From Draconibacterium orientale (GTDB lineage: Bacteria; Bacteroidota; Bacteroidia; Bacteroidales; FEN-979), in assembly GCA_020718225.1 (NCBI GenBank), contig DYSO01000005.1:1-54102 (forward strand): 54,102 nt of DNA, given 5' to 3'. Below, one piece after another: positions 38,133-47,680 of the stretch; position 1 is the first letter of the stretch; every line of letters starts with the position of its first letter. Made by a program: the position numbers and the translations under genes. The notes under the pieces are model-generated. The model worked only from the letters and a program-made list of their open reading frames with translations. It made no database searches and had not been told where the DNA came from.

Positions 38133-39467
38133 CTAAGCTGTTGCGATTTCACCCAGAAGGGTGGCAGAGGTGAAATTAACAACGCGTGCATTGATATAAT
38201 TTCCGGGGCCCGCTTCTGTTTTAGGAAAAACAATAACCTTATTCTGTGAGTTTCGTCCGAAATGGTGCCATTTCGATCGTTTCGATTCTCCTTCGATGAG
38301 GGTGGTAAAAATTTTACCCAGGTCACGTTTGTTGCTTTCAAAAGACAGTTTCTGCTGCAGGTCAATGATTTCATTTAACCTTCTTTTCTTAACTGGTTCG
38401 GCGATGTTGTCTTTCATGGTTTCTGCAGCCTGTGTCCGGGGACGTTCAGAATATTTGAACATATAAGCAAAATCGTATTTTGCCCATTCCATCAGCGACA
38501 GGGTTTGTTGGTGGTCTTCTTCTGTTTCATCACAGAACCCGGTAATGATGTCGGTCGAAACAGAACAACCGGGGATGATATCCCTGATCGCCCTGATCCG
38601 GTCCATGTATTGTTCCCGGGTATAATTCCGGTTCATTAATTTCAGGATGTGGTTGCTTCCCGACTGGGCCGGCAGGTGGATGGATTTGCAGATGTTGTCA
38701 TGTTTTGCAATAACATGTAGCAAGGCATCCGGGATGTCTTTGGGGTGTGAAGTGGCGAACCGGATACGCATTAACGGGTCAACGCCGGCAACTTGTTCCA
38801 GAAGGTTTGCAAAATCAACCTTCCCTCCGGGCGACATCCATTGATAGGAGTTGACATTCTGGCCGAGCAAGGTAACTTCGCGGTATCCCTGGTTGAACAG
38901 ATCGTGGGTCTCTGCAACAATCGACCCGGCATCCCGGCTTCGTTCCCGGCCGCGGGTGAAGGGGACCACGCAATAGGAACAATAATTTTCGCACCCCCGC
39001 ATAATCGAAATAAATGCAGTGACGCCATTCAGATCCAGACGAACCGGTGTTATGTCGGCATAGGTTTCATCGGCCGACAGGATCGTATGGATGGCCTTTT
39101 GACCGGAAATTGCCTGTTCGATCAGAAAGGGGAGGTCGCGGTAAGAATCCGGTCCTGCAACCAGGTCGAGCAGTTGTTCGTCATTTCCAAGGGCGGTTTT
39201 GGTGCGGTCGGCCATACAACCCAGCAAACCAATCATCAGTGCGGGGTTCCGTTTCTTTAATGATTTAAAATACTGCAATCGTTTCCGGACCCGTTCCTCA
39301 GCATTTTCACGGATTGAACAGGTGTTGATAAAAACAATATCTGCCTGGCCGGGGTCGGTGGTTTGATCATATCCTTGACGGGTAAGTACAGATGTAATGA
39401 TTTCACTGTCAGAAAAATTCATCTGACAGCCATAGGTTTCAAGAAAAAATTTTTTTGATTTTTTCAT
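38133..39467 (-). CDS. miaB: tRNA-2-methylthio-N6-dimethylallyladenosine synthase
   Basis: MiaB is a radical-SAM methylthiotransferase that converts i6A37 to ms2i6A37 in tRNAs. The 444-residue protein has the N-terminal UPF0004 domain with three cluster-binding cysteines (TYGCQMNFSDSE, NTCSIRE, LGCMADR), the radical-SAM motif CENYCSYC (about residues 157-164), and a C-terminal TRAM domain (about 375-440). Length and order are typical. It is divergent from topA, with its own -7 element at 39520-39527. Confidence 0.96.
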   Translation of the reverse strand: MKKSKKFFLETYGCQMNFSDSEIITSVLTRQGYDQTTDPGQADIVFINTCSIRENAEERVRKRLQYFKSLKKRNPALMIGLLGCMADRTKTALGNDEQLLDLVAGPDSYRDLPFLIEQAISGQKAIHTILSADETYADITPVRLDLNGVTAFISIMRGCENYCSYCVVPFTRGRERSRDAGSIVAETHDLFNQGYREVTLLGQNVNSYQWMSPGGKVDFANLLEQVAGVDPLMRIRFATSHPKDIPDALLHVIAKHDNICKSIHLPAQSGSNHILKLMNRNYTREQYMDRIRAIRDIIPGCSVSTDIITGFCDETEEDHQQTLSLMEWAKYDFAYMFKYSERPRTQAAETMKDNIAEPVKKRRLNEIIDLQQKLSFESNKRDLGKIFTTLIEGESKRSKWHHFGRNSQNKVIVFPKTEAGPGNYINARVVNFTSATLLGEIATA

Positions 39468-39519
39468 CTTTGTGTATTACCCGGGGCCATGAAAACCGAT
39501 AAAGCATAAAAAATCGGGG

Positions 39520-39527
39520 CAAAGGTA
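39520..39527 (-). promoter_or_regulatory. Bacteroidota -7 promoter element for miaB
   Basis: Minus-strand TACCTTTG matches TAnnTTTG and lies 52 bases before the miaB ATG at 39467. It sits 19 bases from the topA element on the other strand, so the two divergent promoters share a compact region. Confidence 0.45.
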
Positions 39528-39546
39528 GTGATTAAGTTAATTGTCT

Positions 39547-39554
39547 TACTTTTG
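39547..39554 (+). promoter_or_regulatory. Bacteroidota -7 promoter element for topA
   Basis: TACTTTTG matches TAnnTTTG and lies 33 bases before the topA ATG at 39588. No clear -33 element is seen. Confidence 0.5.
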
Positions 39555-39587
39555 TGCCGGATTTCGAAAAATTAATACGGTATCCAG

Positions 39588-41909
39588 ATGACAAAGAACT
39601 TAGTAATTGTTGAGTCTCCGGCCAAGGCTAAGACCATCGGAGGATTTTTAGGGAAGGATTTTACGGTTAAGTCATGCATGGGACATGTAGCAGACTTGTC
39701 GAAAAAGGGTCTCGGTGTGGATATTGAAAACGGTTTCATCCCCCGGTACATCGTTTCGCCGGAAAAGAAAAAAATCGTTTCAGAGTTGAAGAAACTTGCC
39801 CTGGATTCGGAATGGGTATGGCTGGCTTCTGACGAGGACCGGGAAGGAGAGGCCATTGCCTGGCACCTGGCAGAGACCTTAGGGCTGGATGAAAAAAAAA
39901 CCAAAAGAATCGCTTTCCATGAAATTACCCGGAGCGCTATTCAGGAAGCCATAGAATCGCCGCGGGGTATAGATAAAAACCTGGTCAATGCCCAACAGGC
40001 ACGGCGGGTACTCGATCGCCTTGTTGGCTTTGAATTATCCCCGCTGTTGTGGAAGAAAATCAAACCATCACTTTCGGCCGGCCGCGTCCAATCGGTTGCC
40101 GTACGTCTGATTGTGGAGCGCGAAGAGGAGATTAAAAATTTTCAAAGCGCCTCAGCTTTCCGCATTACCGCGGAGTTTCAGGTGAAAAATGGAGAAAAAA
40201 CCGCGGGGTTCAAAGCCGAGCTCAATAAACGCTTTTCAACAAAAGAACAAGCTGTTGATTTTCTTGAGAAATGCAGGCTGACAGCGTACGTCATTGAAGA
40301 TATCGATACCCGTCCTGCAAAAAAAACCCCTGCTCCGCCATTCACAACTTCCACCCTTCAACAGGAAGCCTCGCGCAAACTTGGTTTCTCTGTATCAAAC
40401 ACCATGCGCATTGCCCAGGCGCTTTATGAATCGGGAAAAATTACCTACATGCGTACCGATTCGGTCAACCTGTCGGATCTTGCATTGTCCATGTCGCACC
40501 GGGAGATTGCGGAAAGCTTTGGCGAACCTTACGTAAAAATACGGAAGTTCTCTACAAAAACCAAAGGGGCGCAGGAGGCGCATGAAGCCATTCGCCCGAC
40601 TGCACTTTCCGTTAAAACCATCGAGGGCGATAAATCGCAAAAACGGTTGTATGAACTGATATGGAAACGTACCATTGCTTCCCAGATGGCCGACGCTGAA
40701 TTGGAGAAAACCAATGTGGTGATTGGCATTGACAACAGCACTGAAAAATTCATTGCAAAAGGGGAGGTAATGAAATTTGACGGGTTTCTGAAAGTTTATA
40801 TGGAATCAAAGGATGAAGATGAACAGAATGGGGAAGAAGGAATGCTCCCCCCCATGGTAATCGGCGAAAAACCCACGCTTCTGGAAATGGTCGCCCAGGA
40901 AAAATTTACACAGCAACCATACCGCTATACCGAAGCAACCCTGGTAAAAAAATTAGAAGAATTGGGGATCGGGCGCCCATCGACCTATGCTCCGATCATT
41001 TCGACCATTCAAAAAAGAGAATACGTTATTAAGGAAGACCGGCCCGGCTTTTCAAGGAGTTTTATCCAGATTATCCTGAAAAACAATACCCTGAAAGAAG
41101 AACATAAAACCGAAAACACAGGATTTGAAAAAGCCAAACTTTTTCCAACCGATATTGGTACCCTGGTCAATAGCTTTCTCACCCGGCATTTCGGAAACAT
41201 CCTGGAATATAATTTCACCGCCAATGTCGAAGAGGAGTTCGATGAAATTGCGGAAGGGAAATTGGTCTGGAATGAAATGATCCGGGAGTTTTATCAACCT
41301 TTTCATAAACAAATTGAAAATGCCCTTGAAAATTCAGGGAAAGTAAGCGGCGAAAAATTACTCGGAACAGATCCTCAAACCGGAGTTAATGTTTTTGTAA
41401 AAATCGGACGGTACGGGCCAATGGTACAAATGGGAAATACCGATAGCGAAACCAAACCACGGTTTGCATCCTTGAAAAAAGGACAAAGCCTCGAAACCAT
41501 TTCACTGACTGAAGCGCTGGACCTGTTTAAATTACCACGGGTTGCCGGAGAATATGAATCCTCGGAGGTAGTGATATCCACCGGCCGTTTTGGCCCGTAT
41601 GTTCGTCATCAATCTGCTTTTTATACCCTGCCAAAAGAAGATGATCCCCTTACGGTGACCCTTGAACGGGCAGTTGAAGTCATCGTCAATAAAAGGCAGG
41701 CCGACAGCCAGAAGATACTCCACGAATTTTTGGACGGTAAAGACCTGATCCGTGTCATCAACGGACGCTTCGGGGCTTACATCACATACAATAAAGAAAA
41801 TTATAAAATTCCCCGGGGAAAAGATCCCAAAACGCTTACCCTTGAAGCGTGTAAAACCATCATTGCCAATACAGAACCTTCAAAATCCAAATCGAAAAAG
41901 AAAAAGTAA
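39588..41909 (+). CDS. topA: DNA topoisomerase I (type IA)
   Basis: This relaxes negatively supercoiled DNA through a transient 5'-phosphotyrosine link. The 773-residue protein has an N-terminal TOPRIM domain (VIVESPAKAKTIGGFL; acidic DEDREGEA), a central toroidal domain with catalytic Tyr287 in YMRTDSVNLS, and a C-terminal region with three glycine-rich repeats (GRYGPMVQ, GRFGPYVRH, GRFGAYITY). No four-cysteine zinc ribbons are visible; C-terminal repeats replace them, as is common in Bacteroidota. The protein ends in a lysine-rich tail (SKSKSKKKK). The arginase-like gene follows after 6 bases. Confidence 0.97.
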   Translation: MTKNLVIVESPAKAKTIGGFLGKDFTVKSCMGHVADLSKKGLGVDIENGFIPRYIVSPEKKKIVSELKKLALDSEWVWLASDEDREGEAIAWHLAETLGLDEKKTKRIAFHEITRSAIQEAIESPRGIDKNLVNAQQARRVLDRLVGFELSPLLWKKIKPSLSAGRVQSVAVRLIVEREEEIKNFQSASAFRITAEFQVKNGEKTAGFKAELNKRFSTKEQAVDFLEKCRLTAYVIEDIDTRPAKKTPAPPFTTSTLQQEASRKLGFSVSNTMRIAQALYESGKITYMRTDSVNLSDLALSMSHREIAESFGEPYVKIRKFSTKTKGAQEAHEAIRPTALSVKTIEGDKSQKRLYELIWKRTIASQMADAELEKTNVVIGIDNSTEKFIAKGEVMKFDGFLKVYMESKDEDEQNGEEGMLPPMVIGEKPTLLEMVAQEKFTQQPYRYTEATLVKKLEELGIGRPSTYAPIISTIQKREYVIKEDRPGFSRSFIQIILKNNTLKEEHKTENTGFEKAKLFPTDIGTLVNSFLTRHFGNILEYNFTANVEEEFDEIAEGKLVWNEMIREFYQPFHKQIENALENSGKVSGEKLLGTDPQTGVNVFVKIGRYGPMVQMGNTDSETKPRFASLKKGQSLETISLTEALDLFKLPRVAGEYESSEVVISTGRFGPYVRHQSAFYTLPKEDDPLTVTLERAVEVIVNKRQADSQKILHEFLDGKDLIRVINGRFGAYITYNKENYKIPRGKDPKTLTLEACKTIIANTEPSKSKSKKKK

Positions 41910-41915
41910 TGTCCC

Positions 41916-43094
41916 ATGGATATTTCTGTTTTTTTTGAACCATTAAACCTGAGCGAATTTTCCTTCACAGAGGGGCTGTCCGCCCAGTCCCGGTTAGGGA
42001 GCATCATTCCTGTTTTTTCAGATGCGAGGGATTTTCCTGACTACACATCCTTCGACATTGCCCTGATCGGGGTGAAAGATGACCGGGGAGCTGTGAATAA
42101 TGACGGGTGCGGCCTTGCACCGGACAGGATCAGAAAATATCTTTATCAACTCAATACCGGCCCATATCCCATCAAAATTGTTGACCTTGGAAATATAAAA
42201 AATGGGTTTTCGGTTTCCGACACCTACTTTGCACTCAGTTCCGCAGTGGCCGAACTGATTACCAACAATGTAGTTCCGGTTATCCTCGGGGGGAGCCAGG
42301 ATATTACCTTTGCCAATTATCAGGCCTACCAGGGACTGGGTCAGATTATCAATATTGTTGCCATTGATCCCATGTTTGACCTGGGGAAATCAGAACAGGA
42401 ACTTACTTCCCAATCCTATTTGAGCAACATTATCCTGCATCAGCCCAACTACCTGTTCAACTATGCAAACATAGGATATCAGACCTATTTTATTGACCAG
42501 GATGCGTTAAAGCTGATGAAAAACCTCTTTTTTGATACCTATCGCCTGGGTATTGTACGCCAGGACCTGGAGGAGGTTGAACCGATTGTGCGCAATGCCG
42601 ACATGCTCAGTTTTGATGTTTCTGCCATACGCAATTCAGATGCCCCCGGCAATGAGAATGCTACCCCCAATGGGTTTTATGGTGAAGAAGCTTGCCAGAT
42701 TGTCCGTTACGCAGGGCTCAGTGATAAACTTACTTCCATCGGCTTTTATGAGGTCAACCCCAAATTAGACCCCGGCGGGCAAACCTCCCATCTGGTGGCC
42801 CAGATGATCTGGTACTTTATTGATGGTTATTATAATCGCGCCCATGATTTTCCCTTTCGCAATGAAGAGGATTATCTCAAATATCATGTGAGCATCAGGG
42901 ACCATAAGGAAGATATCGTTTTTTATAAAAGTAAAAAAACCGATCGCTGGTGGATGGAAATTCCGTTACAGGCTGAACAACGGATCAAGTACCAAAGACA
43001 CTACATGGTACCTTGTTCTTATAAAGATTATCAGATTGCCTGTGAAAACGATATCCCCGACCGTTGGTGGATGGTTTATCAAAAACTGATGTAA
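41916..43094 (+). CDS. arginase/formimidoylglutamase-fold protein with degenerate metal site
   Basis: This is a 392-residue protein with the ureohydrolase fold, in the group often annotated as formimidoylglutamase in Bacteroidota. The positions that bind the two manganese ions in arginase are partly lost. GGDHS has become GGSQD (125-129, so the His ligand is Gln128), DAHxD has become DPMFD (D151 and D155 kept, His replaced by Met153), and SxDxD has become SFDVS (D234 kept, second Asp replaced by Ser236). Only three of six ligands remain, so ordinary arginase chemistry is unlikely. The gene is 6 bases downstream of topA and probably co-transcribed; it converges with ruvC, 9 bases apart. Role unknown; a binding or structural function is one possibility. 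Confidence 0.85.
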   Translation: MDISVFFEPLNLSEFSFTEGLSAQSRLGSIIPVFSDARDFPDYTSFDIALIGVKDDRGAVNNDGCGLAPDRIRKYLYQLNTGPYPIKIVDLGNIKNGFSVSDTYFALSSAVAELITNNVVPVILGGSQDITFANYQAYQGLGQIINIVAIDPMFDLGKSEQELTSQSYLSNIILHQPNYLFNYANIGYQTYFIDQDALKLMKNLFFDTYRLGIVRQDLEEVEPIVRNADMLSFDVSAIRNSDAPGNENATPNGFYGEEACQIVRYAGLSDKLTSIGFYEVNPKLDPGGQTSHLVAQMIWYFIDGYYNRAHDFPFRNEEDYLKYHVSIRDHKEDIVFYKSKKTDRWWMEIPLQAEQRIKYQRHYMVPCSYKDYQIACENDIPDRWWMVYQKLM

Positions 43095-43103
43095 TTTCAA
43101 ACC

Positions 43104-43658
43104 CTACCGGCTTAATCGGTCAGGGTTGGCCGATAAAAAACCTTTCCACCCTGAGAAATTTTTTTGGGTTTGAGGGATCGCTTTTTGAAAAAAGTGACAC
43201 ACCGCCACGGCAAGTGCATCTGTTGCATCCATTGTTTCAGGGGCCTCTTTCATATCCAGAAACCGTTGCAGCATCGCAGCTACCTGTTCTTTTGTTGCAG
43301 CTCCTTTTCCGGTTATGGATTGTTTTATTTTGCGTGGTGTGTATTCAAAAACCGGTATTGACCGCGATAATGCAGCTGCAATCGAAACACCCTGTGCCCT
43401 TCCGAGTTTCAGCATCGATTGGACATTTTTTCCGAAAAAAGGCGCCTCAATAGCCAGTTCGTCGGGGTGATACGCATCAATTAATGCAACCATTCGCTCA
43501 AAAATTATTTTCAGGCGTAAAGGATGATTGTCGGATTTGTTTAATTTTAGCACGCCCAATGTAAGTAAGGCAGGGTGGTTTCCGATTATACGGATAACCC
43601 CGTAACCCATGATGGTTGTTCCCGGGTCAATACCCAAAATTATCCGCTCGCCGGTCAT
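43104..43658 (-). CDS. ruvC: Holliday junction resolvase RuvC
   Basis: RuvC cuts Holliday junctions made during recombination. The 184-residue protein has the acidic active-site residues in GIDPGT (Asp11), [10 protein letters not shown] and [12 protein letters not shown], and normal family length. Its C-terminus is slightly extended. It is divergent from the flippase-like gene, with only 9 bases between the two ATG codons, so the promoters must lie inside the neighbouring coding sequences. Confidence 0.96.
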   Translation of the reverse strand: MTGERIILGIDPGTTIMGYGVIRIIGNHPALLTLGVLKLNKSDNHPLRLKIIFERMVALIDAYHPDELAIEAPFFGKNVQSMLKLGRAQGVSIAAALSRSIPVFEYTPRKIKQSITGKGAATKEQVAAMLQRFLDMKEAPETMDATDALAVAVCHFFQKAIPQTQKNFSGWKGFLSANPDRLSR

Positions 43659-43667
43659 TGCTGTAAC

Positions 43668-44690
43668 ATGAAAAACAGGTCAAAAGTAAGCAAATTAGCC
43701 AATCTCGCCATTCAATTAATCATATTGGTCATTACTTATGGTTTTATTTTCCGGCAGGTATTCCTGAAAAATGATCTTCCGGGAATGTACCAAAACGTCA
43801 GAGGAGAATTCTTCAAACCGCTTTTTATACCAGGATTGGGCCTGGTTGTGCTGCTTATGGTTGTAAATTGGGGAATTGAAAGCTGGAAATGGAGGCTGTT
43901 GATCGGGAAAATTGAAAAAATCGGATTTTTTAAATCATTTCAGGCAGTCCTGACCGGCGTCAGCATTAGTTCATTTACCCCAAACCGGATCGGGGAATTT
44001 TTTGGCAGGGTTTTTATATTACAGAAAGCCAGCCATATAGAAGGTATCCTGGTCACCATCCTGGGAAGCATGAGCCAATTGTTGATTACCATCGTGGGAG
44101 GTTCTGTGGCAATCCTTGTTTTTCTCCCACACTTTTTATCCGGTACCGTCTTCGGCCATGGTTATCTCTATTATACATTTCTGGTAGTGGTTGTATCCCT
44201 CAATCTCCTGCTTTTAGGCCTTTTCTATAACATTTCCTACATAGCCATATGGAAAGAAATTCTTTTTAAAAACAGGTTAAGAAAATTTCGCAAGTTCCTC
44301 AGGGTTTTTGCTTTCTATCATTATAAAGAGATTACCCGCGTAATCTTACTGAGTTTTTTACGGTATGTGGTTTTTTCTTTCCAGTTTTTTCTCCTGCTCC
44401 GTTTATTGGGAGTCGTATTGCCTTTTTTTCATGCCCAGTTGCTGATATCCCTGATATTTTTCATTATGGCCATGGTCCCCACCATAGCCCTTGCCGAACT
44501 GGGGATCCGCGGGTCAGTTTCACTGTACATTTTTGGGCTCTATTTTTCGCAGACCGGTCTGATAAACAATGCCTTTGTCCTGCCGGTTTTTGCATCCGCC
44601 ACACTTTTATGGCTGATTAACCTTGGAATACCTGCCCTGGCCGGTACCTTTTTTCTCTTCCGGTTGCAATTTTTCAGAAACCAGAAATAA
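43668..44690 (+). CDS. lysylphosphatidylglycerol synthase TM-region/UPF0104 family membrane protein
   Basis: This is a 340-residue integral membrane protein with about eight hydrophobic segments, of the flippase-like (AglD/MprF-TM, UPF0104) family. The segment [20 protein letters not shown] (about residues 98-117) is the family's conserved P-x-R-x-G-E motif, and [10 protein letters not shown] is another. The start at 43668 is chosen because translation then begins right before the first helix; the longer frame runs antisense into ruvC. Proteins of this family are linked to lipid or glycolipid handling. The glycosyltransferase gene 6 bases downstream supports a role in glycolipid assembly. Confidence 0.85.
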   Translation: MKNRSKVSKLANLAIQLIILVITYGFIFRQVFLKNDLPGMYQNVRGEFFKPLFIPGLGLVVLLMVVNWGIESWKWRLLIGKIEKIGFFKSFQAVLTGVSISSFTPNRIGEFFGRVFILQKASHIEGILVTILGSMSQLLITIVGGSVAILVFLPHFLSGTVFGHGYLYYTFLVVVVSLNLLLLGLFYNISYIAIWKEILFKNRLRKFRKFLRVFAFYHYKEITRVILLSFLRYVVFSFQFFLLLRLLGVVLPFFHAQLLISLIFFIMAMVPTIALAELGIRGSVSLYIFGLYFSQTGLINNAFVLPVFASATLLWLINLGIPALAGTFFLFRLQFFRNQK

Positions 44691-44696
44691 ACCATC

Positions 44697-45878
44697 ATGG
44701 TTATGCCAGAGATTGTTATAACAGTGATTTTTCTTTTTTTGGCAGGATATGGTTATTTCATCCTGAGTTTTACCCTGGGCCTGTATAAGCTGGATAAACA
44801 GCATAATCAAAACCAAGCCCCCGACGGCGGGTATCTGTTTGAATACAAAACCAAAGTAACAGTCATAATCCCGACACGCAATGAAATCGATAATATCGCA
44901 GGAATCCTGGATGAAATCAGAAACCAGGATTATCCGGGAAATTTACTGGATGTCATTGTGAGCGATGATTTTTCAACGGACCATACCTGTGCTTTTGTAG
45001 AGCAGTTTATTCACAAGTATCCTGATTTTTCGGTTGTTTTGATCGATCCTAAAAGGGAGGACCGGGCCGGAAAAACGGGGAAGAAACGGGCAGTAGAAAG
45101 AGCCATCCGGATTTCACAAGGGGAGTTGATCCTGGGAACCGATGCCGATACCCACCGGAGCTCCCATTGGATTTCGTCCATGGTGTCGGCCTATGAAAGC
45201 AGCCATGCAAAAATGGTTTTGGGAGCCGTGGTATTTCACAATGAAAATAGTTTGTTACAAAAAATTCAATCGGTGGAGTTTATAGGGTTGATGGGGGTGA
45301 CTGCCGGCGCTGCTTCCCTGGGGCATCCCGTGATGTGCAATGGCGCTAATCTGGCTTATACTGCCAAGGCATTTCATGAGGTTGGAGGTTTTCGGGAGAA
45401 CCATCGATTTGCCTCAGGCGACGATCAGTTCCTGATGGCCGGGATTAAAAAAGAATATGGTCGGGGAGCGGTCTTTTTTCATTATAACCGGTTGGCAGTT
45501 GTTCGCACCGAAGCGGAGAAAACTTTCCGCGGATTTATCAATCAACGGTTGCGATGGGTTTCAAAAGGGAGTGGTTATCGCGATCCATATGTAATAACCG
45601 TGGCCATGGTTACCTATCTGGTCCATTTTTTTCTCCTGGCAGGAATGTTGGCCGCTGTTTGGTGGCCGGAACTTTTTTTTATCTCCTTTTTGCTGTGGTT
45701 AATAAAAATTTTATTGGATTATCCGCTGGTGTTTATGATGACACGGTTTTTCGGGAAACAGGATTTGCTTGGCTATTACTTTATATCCCAGGTGTATCAA
45801 CTCGTATATGTTGTTGTTTTGGGCATTACTGGTTTGATAGTCCCCTTTTATTGGAAAGGAAGAAAGGAAGGCCTTTAA
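44697..45878 (+). CDS. family 2 membrane glycosyltransferase
   Basis: This is a 393-residue processive-type GT2 enzyme: an N-terminal helix (about 5-27), a GT-A catalytic domain (about 50-280), and three or four C-terminal helices (about 300-385). Key motifs are VIIPTRNE, VSDDFSTD, GTDADTH (DxD), ASGDD as the catalytic-base region and QRLRW (QxxRW). It probably transfers a sugar to a lipid or polysaccharide on the inner membrane. It is paired with the upstream flippase-like gene and converges with ispD in a 4-base overlap. Confidence 0.9.
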   Translation: MVMPEIVITVIFLFLAGYGYFILSFTLGLYKLDKQHNQNQAPDGGYLFEYKTKVTVIIPTRNEIDNIAGILDEIRNQDYPGNLLDVIVSDDFSTDHTCAFVEQFIHKYPDFSVVLIDPKREDRAGKTGKKRAVERAIRISQGELILGTDADTHRSSHWISSMVSAYESSHAKMVLGAVVFHNENSLLQKIQSVEFIGLMGVTAGAASLGHPVMCNGANLAYTAKAFHEVGGFRENHRFASGDDQFLMAGIKKEYGRGAVFFHYNRLAVVRTEAEKTFRGFINQRLRWVSKGSGYRDPYVITVAMVTYLVHFFLLAGMLAAVWWPELFFISFLLWLIKILLDYPLVFMMTRFFGKQDLLGYYFISQVYQLVYVVVLGITGLIVPFYWKGRKEGL

Positions 45879-46549
45879 ACCACGTTGTCTGTAAAAAGGG
45901 CTTCTGCAAGGATCAGATCCCGGGGATGGGTGATTTTTATATTGTTTTTATCTCCTTCAACCAGGAAAATTTGTTCCCCGGAAGCTTCCACAACAGAAGC
46001 ATCATCGGTAAAATAATCGGAGTAAGGCTGGGTATAGGCGCGTTTAAGTACTTTTGAGTCGAAAACCTGAGGGGTTTGAATAACAACAAAACCGCTCCGG
46101 TCAACCGACCGGTTTGAGCCAGCGAAGATTTGTCGAATCGAATCGTTGACAGGGAGAACCGGTACGCTGTTTCCATTCAGTCGGGCAGTTGCAAAAGTAT
46201 GGCGGATCAGGGTCATGGTGACCATTGGCCTTACTCCGTCATGAATGGCTGTTAATCCATCTTCGGGGATTGTTTCCAAGGCATTTTTTACAGAATGAAA
46301 ACGGGTTGGGCCACCGGCAACAAGGGTGTGAGGAATGGTACATGAAAACTGCCGGCACAATCCTTCCCAGATGGGAAACTGATCCTCCGGCAGTACAACA
46401 AAGATCAATATTTCCGGAAACGTTTGAAAAAAGGCCTGCATGCTGTGCATCAGCATAGGCTTCCCTGCCAGTAAAAGGAATTGTTTGGGAATGTCCCTGT
46501 TCATTCGTGAACCGATACCTCCGGCAACGATGACAACTGTTTTTTTCAA
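45875..46549 (-). CDS. ispD: 2-C-methyl-D-erythritol 4-phosphate cytidylyltransferase
   Basis: IspD makes CDP-methylerythritol in the non-mevalonate isoprenoid pathway. The 224-residue protein has the nucleotide-binding start VIVAGGIGSRMNRDIPKQF, then VAGGPTRFHSVKNAL, HDGVRPMV, and the C-terminal DDASVVE and EGDKNNIKIT motifs. The start codon is TTG at 46549 (TTG AAA AAA ACA); no ATG fits, because the catalytic motif begins a few residues later. It lies 17 bases downstream of queA. Confidence 0.95.
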   Translation of the reverse strand: MKKTVVIVAGGIGSRMNRDIPKQFLLLAGKPMLMHSMQAFFQTFPEILIFVVLPEDQFPIWEGLCRQFSCTIPHTLVAGGPTRFHSVKNALETIPEDGLTAIHDGVRPMVTMTLIRHTFATARLNGNSVPVLPVNDSIRQIFAGSNRSVDRSGFVVIQTPQVFDSKVLKRAYTQPYSDYFTDDASVVEASGEQIFLVEGDKNNIKITHPRDLILAEALFTDNVV

Positions 46550-46566
46550 TAAGGGTCGATTGGATG

Positions 46567-47616
46567 TTAAAGGATCAGCATCGGGTTGCCATATGTAAAA
46601 AACTTGTAGTTCTTGTCCACGGCAACTTCATATGCTTTCATCAGTAAATCATAACCGGCAAAGGCTGAAACCATCATCATCATAGGCGACTGGGGAAGGT
46701 GAAAGTTTGTGATCATGGCATTCGCGATGCTGAATTCGTAAGGGGGAAAAATGAATTTATTGGTCCATCCCCGGTATGGTTTGAGGTTTCCGGCAATGGT
46801 CACCGATGATTCTATGGCTTTCATAGAGGTGGTGCCCACGGCAACAACACGGCCTTTAGCGGCCATGGAGCGGTTGACGATTTCGGCTGTTTCAGGCTCA
46901 ATGATCACCTCTTCCGAATCCATTTTATGTTTGGTCAGATCTTCTACATCGATGGTGCGAAAATTTCCCAACCCTACATGTAGGGTCACTTCTGCAAAAG
47001 AAACTCCTTGTAATTCAAGTCGTTTCATTATTTCGCGACTAAAATGCAGACCGGCGCTCGGGGCGGCAACGGCTCCCTCGTGTTTTGCAAAAATGGTTTG
47101 ATAACGCTCTTCGTCCTCCTGGGTTGCCTGACGGTTCAGGATTTTGGGAAGCGGTGTTTGCCCCAGGTGCTGAATGGTTTTTTTAAAGTCTTCGTATGGC
47201 CCGTCGAATAAAAACCGGATGGTCCGTCCCCGGGAAGTAGTATTGTCGATCACTTCTGCCACAAGGGAATCGTCGTCGCCAAAATAAAGTTTATTGCCAA
47301 TCCGGATTTTACGGGCCGGATCAACCAGAACGTCCCAAAGACGGGATTCCCGGTTAAGCTCACGAAGGAGAAAAACTTCAATTTTGGCCCCTGTCTTTTC
47401 TTTTTCACCATATAACCGGGCAGGAAAGACTTTGGTATTATTGATAATAAAAACATCTTTCTCGCCGAAATAGTTAAGGATGTCTTTAAAATGGGCGTGT
47501 TCAATGGTCTGTGATTTACGGTCCAGTACCATCATGAGCACTTCATCGCGGAGTTTGGATGGATGATTTGCGATCAGTTCGGGGGGCAAGTGGAATCGAA
47601 ATTGGGATAATTTCAT
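46567..47616 (-). CDS. queA: S-adenosylmethionine:tRNA ribosyltransferase-isomerase
   Basis: QueA transfers a ribosyl group from SAM to 7-aminomethyl-7-deazaguanine in tRNA, giving epoxyqueuosine. The 349-residue protein is of normal length, with family signatures [15 protein letters not shown], the [14 protein letters not shown] segment and [11 protein letters not shown] strong promoter lies just upstream (47643-47674). The gene is probably co-transcribed with ispD. Confidence 0.96.
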   Translation of the reverse strand: MKLSQFRFHLPPELIANHPSKLRDEVLMMVLDRKSQTIEHAHFKDILNYFGEKDVFIINNTKVFPARLYGEKEKTGAKIEVFLLRELNRESRLWDVLVDPARKIRIGNKLYFGDDDSLVAEVIDNTTSRGRTIRFLFDGPYEDFKKTIQHLGQTPLPKILNRQATQEDEERYQTIFAKHEGAVAAPSAGLHFSREIMKRLELQGVSFAEVTLHVGLGNFRTIDVEDLTKHKMDSEEVIIEPETAEIVNRSMAAKGRVVAVGTTSMKAIESSVTIAGNLKPYRGWTNKFIFPPYEFSIANAMITNFHLPQSPMMMMVSAFAGYDLLMKAYEVAVDKNYKFFTYGNPMLIL

Positions 47617-47642
47617 GATCTTCGGCCGGTTAAAAAGGGCGG

Positions 47643-47674
47643 CAAAGGTAATACTTTTTTAAACCAAAGTCAAA
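47643..47674 (-). promoter_or_regulatory. complete Bacteroidota promoter for queA
   Basis: On the minus strand, TTTG (47674-47671) is followed by exactly 20 bases and then TACCTTTG (47650-47643). This is a full match to the Bacteroidota sigma-ABfr consensus (TTTG, 19-21 bases, TAnnTTTG), 27 bases upstream of the queA ATG at 47616. Confidence 0.7.
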
Positions 47675-47680
47675 TGGTTT

